Below the pieces are notes generated by a model that was not told the origin of the DNA, searched no databases, and worked only from the letters and a program-made list of their open reading frames with translations. From Thalassospira profundimaris (lineage in GTDB: Bacteria; Pseudomonadota; Alphaproteobacteria; Rhodospirillales; Thalassospiraceae), in NCBI RefSeq assembly GCF_003326795.1, contig NZ_JPWI01000007.1:164969-228968 (forward strand): DNA of 64,000 bases, in the 5' to 3' direction. Position 1 is the first letter of the stretch, and each line of letters starts with the position of its first letter. Positions 61,779-64,000 of this stretch are shown here, piece after piece. A program made the position numbers and the translations under genes.

Positions 61779-63681
61779 GCCAAATATCGAAATACGGAAA
61801 CTCGTCGTAAGTGCCAATGGAAGAAGCGTCTTCAGCGCGGACTTTCATAAAGGTTTAAATATTTTACGTGGTGAGAATAGCTCCGGAAAATCTACGATTA
61901 TGGATTTTCTGTTTTACGGCCTTGGCGGCGACCTTACCGAATGGCGAGAAGCTGCTCTCCAGTGCGACGAAGTCACCACTGAAGTCTTGCTAAATGGAAT
62001 GCCTGCAACATTTAAGCGAGAAGTTCGCGACACCAGAATGCAACCTATGCGCATTTATGAGGGGCCATTCGCAGAAGCCGATGTATCTTCTTCTGATGGA
62101 TGGAAAATCTACCCCTACAAAAGAAGCTCTGAAAAAGAGAGCTTTTCGCAAGTTTTGTTCAGATGGCTAGATTTACCCCAAGTCCCAGGGCACGAGACCA
62201 GCAACATTACAATGCATCAGTTGCTTCGCCTCATCTACTCAGACCAAGTAACACCAATTCAAAGAATATTCCGGTTAGAAAACACTCCATTTGAACTCCC
62301 ATTGGTTCGGCAGACCGTAGGCAACATGCTATGCGGCGCCTATGATCGTGGAATGTTTGAAGCCCAGCTTAGACTACGCGATGCAAAGAAAGAATTCGAA
62401 AGCTACAACTCTGAACTGAGAAGCATTTACTCGACCCTTGGAACGGTGGCTCACTCTCTAACCTTAGACTGGGTATCCGAACAACGGAAAAACATAAATA
62501 CCGAAATGCTTGAGGTACAAGACGAGATTGTTACCCTTGAGGAGAAAATCTTTAATGGCGAGGTCAGTGATGGCTTGTCAATCCAAAGTCAGAAAGAAGC
62601 ATATGAAGCAGTAGTAGATGCGCAGACTAAATTGGCTGAAACACGCTCAGAGTTAGATGAAATTCAATTCGAGATCGCAGACTCGCAACACTACATTGAA
62701 AGCCTGATTGAAAAACGAGAATCACTTCAGGATGCTTCGCTAGCAGCGAACGCGCTTGGTGCGGTGTCGTTTTTATATTGTCCGGCTTGCTTTGCACCGA
62801 TTGAGTCTCCTGACAGTGAGCATCACTGTTCTCTATGCAAGGCTCCCTTTGATCGAGATAAAGCTCAATCAAGAGTTCTAACTCTACTAAATGAAGTTGG
62901 ACTACAGCTCAAGCAGTCCGAGACGTTGCAACGCTACAGAAAAGAACGAGTTGCACTGCTGGAAAAACAGTTATCCGAAGCTTCCACAAGATGGGAGAGC
63001 ATAAATAGACGGTACAAGTTAATTAATCGAGTACCGTCGACCGAACTGCGCACACGCGCACGCGAACTCCATCGCAGAGCAGGTTATTTGGAGCGTGAGC
63101 TTGAAGACTTAAATGAGAAAGCTGCGTTAATTGGACGCCTAGATGATATCTCCCGGAAAAAAGCGGACGTACAAGCTGAGATATCTATGCTAACGGACCG
63201 AATTAGTGCAGGTGAAAAATCAAGCAACCGCAAAGTACAGAGTGCATACAAAGCTATTTCTGAAAACGTAAAATGGCTTCTTAAAAGAGATCTTGCTAGA
63301 CAAGATACTTTCGAACGAGCTAACCGCATTGAATTCAGTTTTGAAGGCGACTGGCTCAGCGTAAATGGAGAGAGTTATTTCTCGGCCAGCTCAATGGTCT
63401 ATTTACGCAATAGCTTCTTTGTGGGTTTTTGGAAAGCTTCACTAGAACAAGAAAGCATTAGATATCCGCGATTTTTGTTAATGGATACTATTGAGGACAA
63501 AGGCATGGAACCTGCGCGCAGCCATAATTTCCAGAACATATTGGCTGAAATCTCAGAAGCTTCCAACACTGACCATCAGTTAATCTATGCCACTTCAATG
63601 ATTTCTCCGAAGCTTGCCGATACCGACTATGTAGTCGGAAGGTACTTCACCCACGACAAGCGAACACTAGAACTCAGCTAG
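61765..63681 (+). CDS. ABC-three-component (ABC-3C) SMC-like ATPase
   Basis: A 638-residue Rad50/SMC-type ATPase. Walker A is LNILRGENSSGKSTIMDFLFYGLGG (P-loop at 36-44). Long coiled coils run about 195-320 and 375-480. A zinc-ribbon-like hairpin, YCPACFAPIESPDSEHHCSLC, sits between the coils near 338-358, where Rad50 has its zinc hook. The C-terminal half has a degenerate ABC signature region (SYFSASSMVYLRNSFF) and Walker B FLLMDTIEDKGM near 566-578, where the catalytic Glu follows the Asp with an extra residue. This fits the ABC-3C ATPase group, which pairs with a middle component and a CTD protein in putative anti-virus or anti-plasmid systems. AGA, ATA and CTA codons are frequent, unlike the rest of the window. 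Confidence 0.8.
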   Translation: MTMLRPNIEIRKLVVSANGRSVFSADFHKGLNILRGENSSGKSTIMDFLFYGLGGDLTEWREAALQCDEVTTEVLLNGMPATFKREVRDTRMQPMRIYEGPFAEADVSSSDGWKIYPYKRSSEKESFSQVLFRWLDLPQVPGHETSNITMHQLLRLIYSDQVTPIQRIFRLENTPFELPLVRQTVGNMLCGAYDRGMFEAQLRLRDAKKEFESYNSELRSIYSTLGTVAHSLTLDWVSEQRKNINTEMLEVQDEIVTLEEKIFNGEVSDGLSIQSQKEAYEAVVDAQTKLAETRSELDEIQFEIADSQHYIESLIEKRESLQDASLAANALGAVSFLYCPACFAPIESPDSEHHCSLCKAPFDRDKAQSRVLTLLNEVGLQLKQSETLQRYRKERVALLEKQLSEASTRWESINRRYKLINRVPSTELRTRARELHRRAGYLERELEDLNEKAALIGRLDDISRKKADVQAEISMLTDRISAGEKSSNRKVQSAYKAISENVKWLLKRDLARQDTFERANRIEFSFEGDWLSVNGESYFSASSMVYLRNSFFVGFWKASLEQESIRYPRFLLMDTIEDKGMEPARSHNFQNILAEISEASNTDHQLIYATSMISPKLADTDYVVGRYFTHDKRTLELS

Positions 63682-63902
63682 TATCTGAACAAAAAGGGAG
63701 AGCCCCCTCGAAGGGTTAAGCCGTGGATAGTTTGATACGTATTTCCCTGCGCAGTCTGCGCGCGGCCTATCGGCCGTGCTCGACCTTCCGCTTAAAATCG
63801 CTCCACTGGAGCGATTTCTTCACAGCGTCAGCCTTCAAGTTATGAGCACAGGCTCATACCGCAGGAACATCAGAGGTTTGAAGTCTCTTCACGTGATCAA
63901 AT
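63682..63902. other. Non-coding border between the ABC-3C operon and tRNA-fMet
   Basis: No supported gene. It holds a 10-bp hairpin at 63795-63817 (AAATCGCTCC/GGAGCGATTT), a GGCCTATCGGCC hairpin near 63762, and a stretch at 63850-63885 that resembles part of an initiator tRNA in the plus orientation (AGGCTCATA, later TCAGAGGTT). It may be a remnant of an integration event. Confidence 0.4.
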
Positions 63903-63936
63903 AGAAAAAGCGGCCCCGCGAGGGACCGCTTTTTCT
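63903..63936. terminator. Terminator downstream of tRNA-fMet (bidirectional)
   Basis: AGAAAAAGCGG pairs with CCGCTTTTTCT, with CCC/GGG inside and one mismatch. Symmetric A/T arms allow use by the minus-strand tRNA gene and by the plus-strand ABC-3C operon. Confidence 0.8.
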
Positions 63937-63939
63937 ATT

Positions 63940-64000
<61 letters not shown>

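Overview
The window looks like chromosome of a free-living alphaproteobacterium. The gene mix (type II glutamine amidotransferases, short-loop cytochrome bd with a DUF2474 subunit, CysD plus fused CysNC, GlpD, an ExaC/AldB-type aldehyde dehydrogenase under an AcoR-like activator, KatG) and the moderately GC-rich coding sequence suggest a marine Rhodospirillales member close to Thalassospira. The genus is an inference; no rRNA is present to prove it.

Left part (1-10.7 kb): the 3' part of an envelope-type hypothetical gene, a small P-loop ATPase, a secreted SNase-like nuclease and msrB on the plus strand. A tight six-gene minus-strand operon follows (8669 to 2654): a Fbp/Afu-type ABC importer (binding protein, fused permease, ATPase), an MBL-fold hydrolase, a histidine phosphatase and a HAD phosphatase. 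A divergent DeoR/GlpR-type regulator faces it across two matching palindromes, so this is probably an import-and-dephosphorylate system for a phosphorylated organic compound. A YafJ-like amidotransferase and tRNA-Thr(CGT) close the region.

R-body region (10.9-18.5 kb): eight RebB-family paralogues, an ECF-type sigma factor with a long N-terminal extension, and two unknown proteins. Six transcription units here carry the same bipartite element, TCACA-N15-CGTC with a variable base in front, including one in front of the sigma gene. This reads as a self-activated sigma factor with a dedicated R-body regulon. One reb gene probably acquires an acidic tail by -1 frameshifting on a run of seven T.

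Middle (18.5-39 kb): a class III nucleotide cyclase, an EnvZ/OmpR-like two-component system divergent from a His-rich periplasmic protein, a GNAT enzyme, a Na/Pi cotransporter, glpD, asnB, an AcoR-like sigma-54 activator with its palindromic site, -24/-12 promoter, aldehyde dehydrogenase and DUF779 protein, YeiH with a divergent LysR regulator, and cydAB plus DUF2474.

Right (39-60 kb): an aminotransferase, four tandem paralogous membrane proteins of unknown role, cysD-cysNC behind two palindromes, a GNAT enzyme, a deletion scar joining truncated TRAP permease and racemase genes, a Bax-like glucosaminidase, a CDP-alcohol phosphatidyltransferase, a lipoprotein solute-binding protein, a GIY-YIG protein, an atypical SDR, an inverse autotransporter, dgoKA and katG.

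Right end (60.2-64 kb): a visibly AT-richer insert between katG and initiator tRNA-Met holds an overlapping operon that matches an ABC-three-component (ABC-3C) conflict system. It is preceded by a tiny membrane protein that shares the GRDKIT motif of the next protein. This system and the R-body regulon are the most unusual content of the window.
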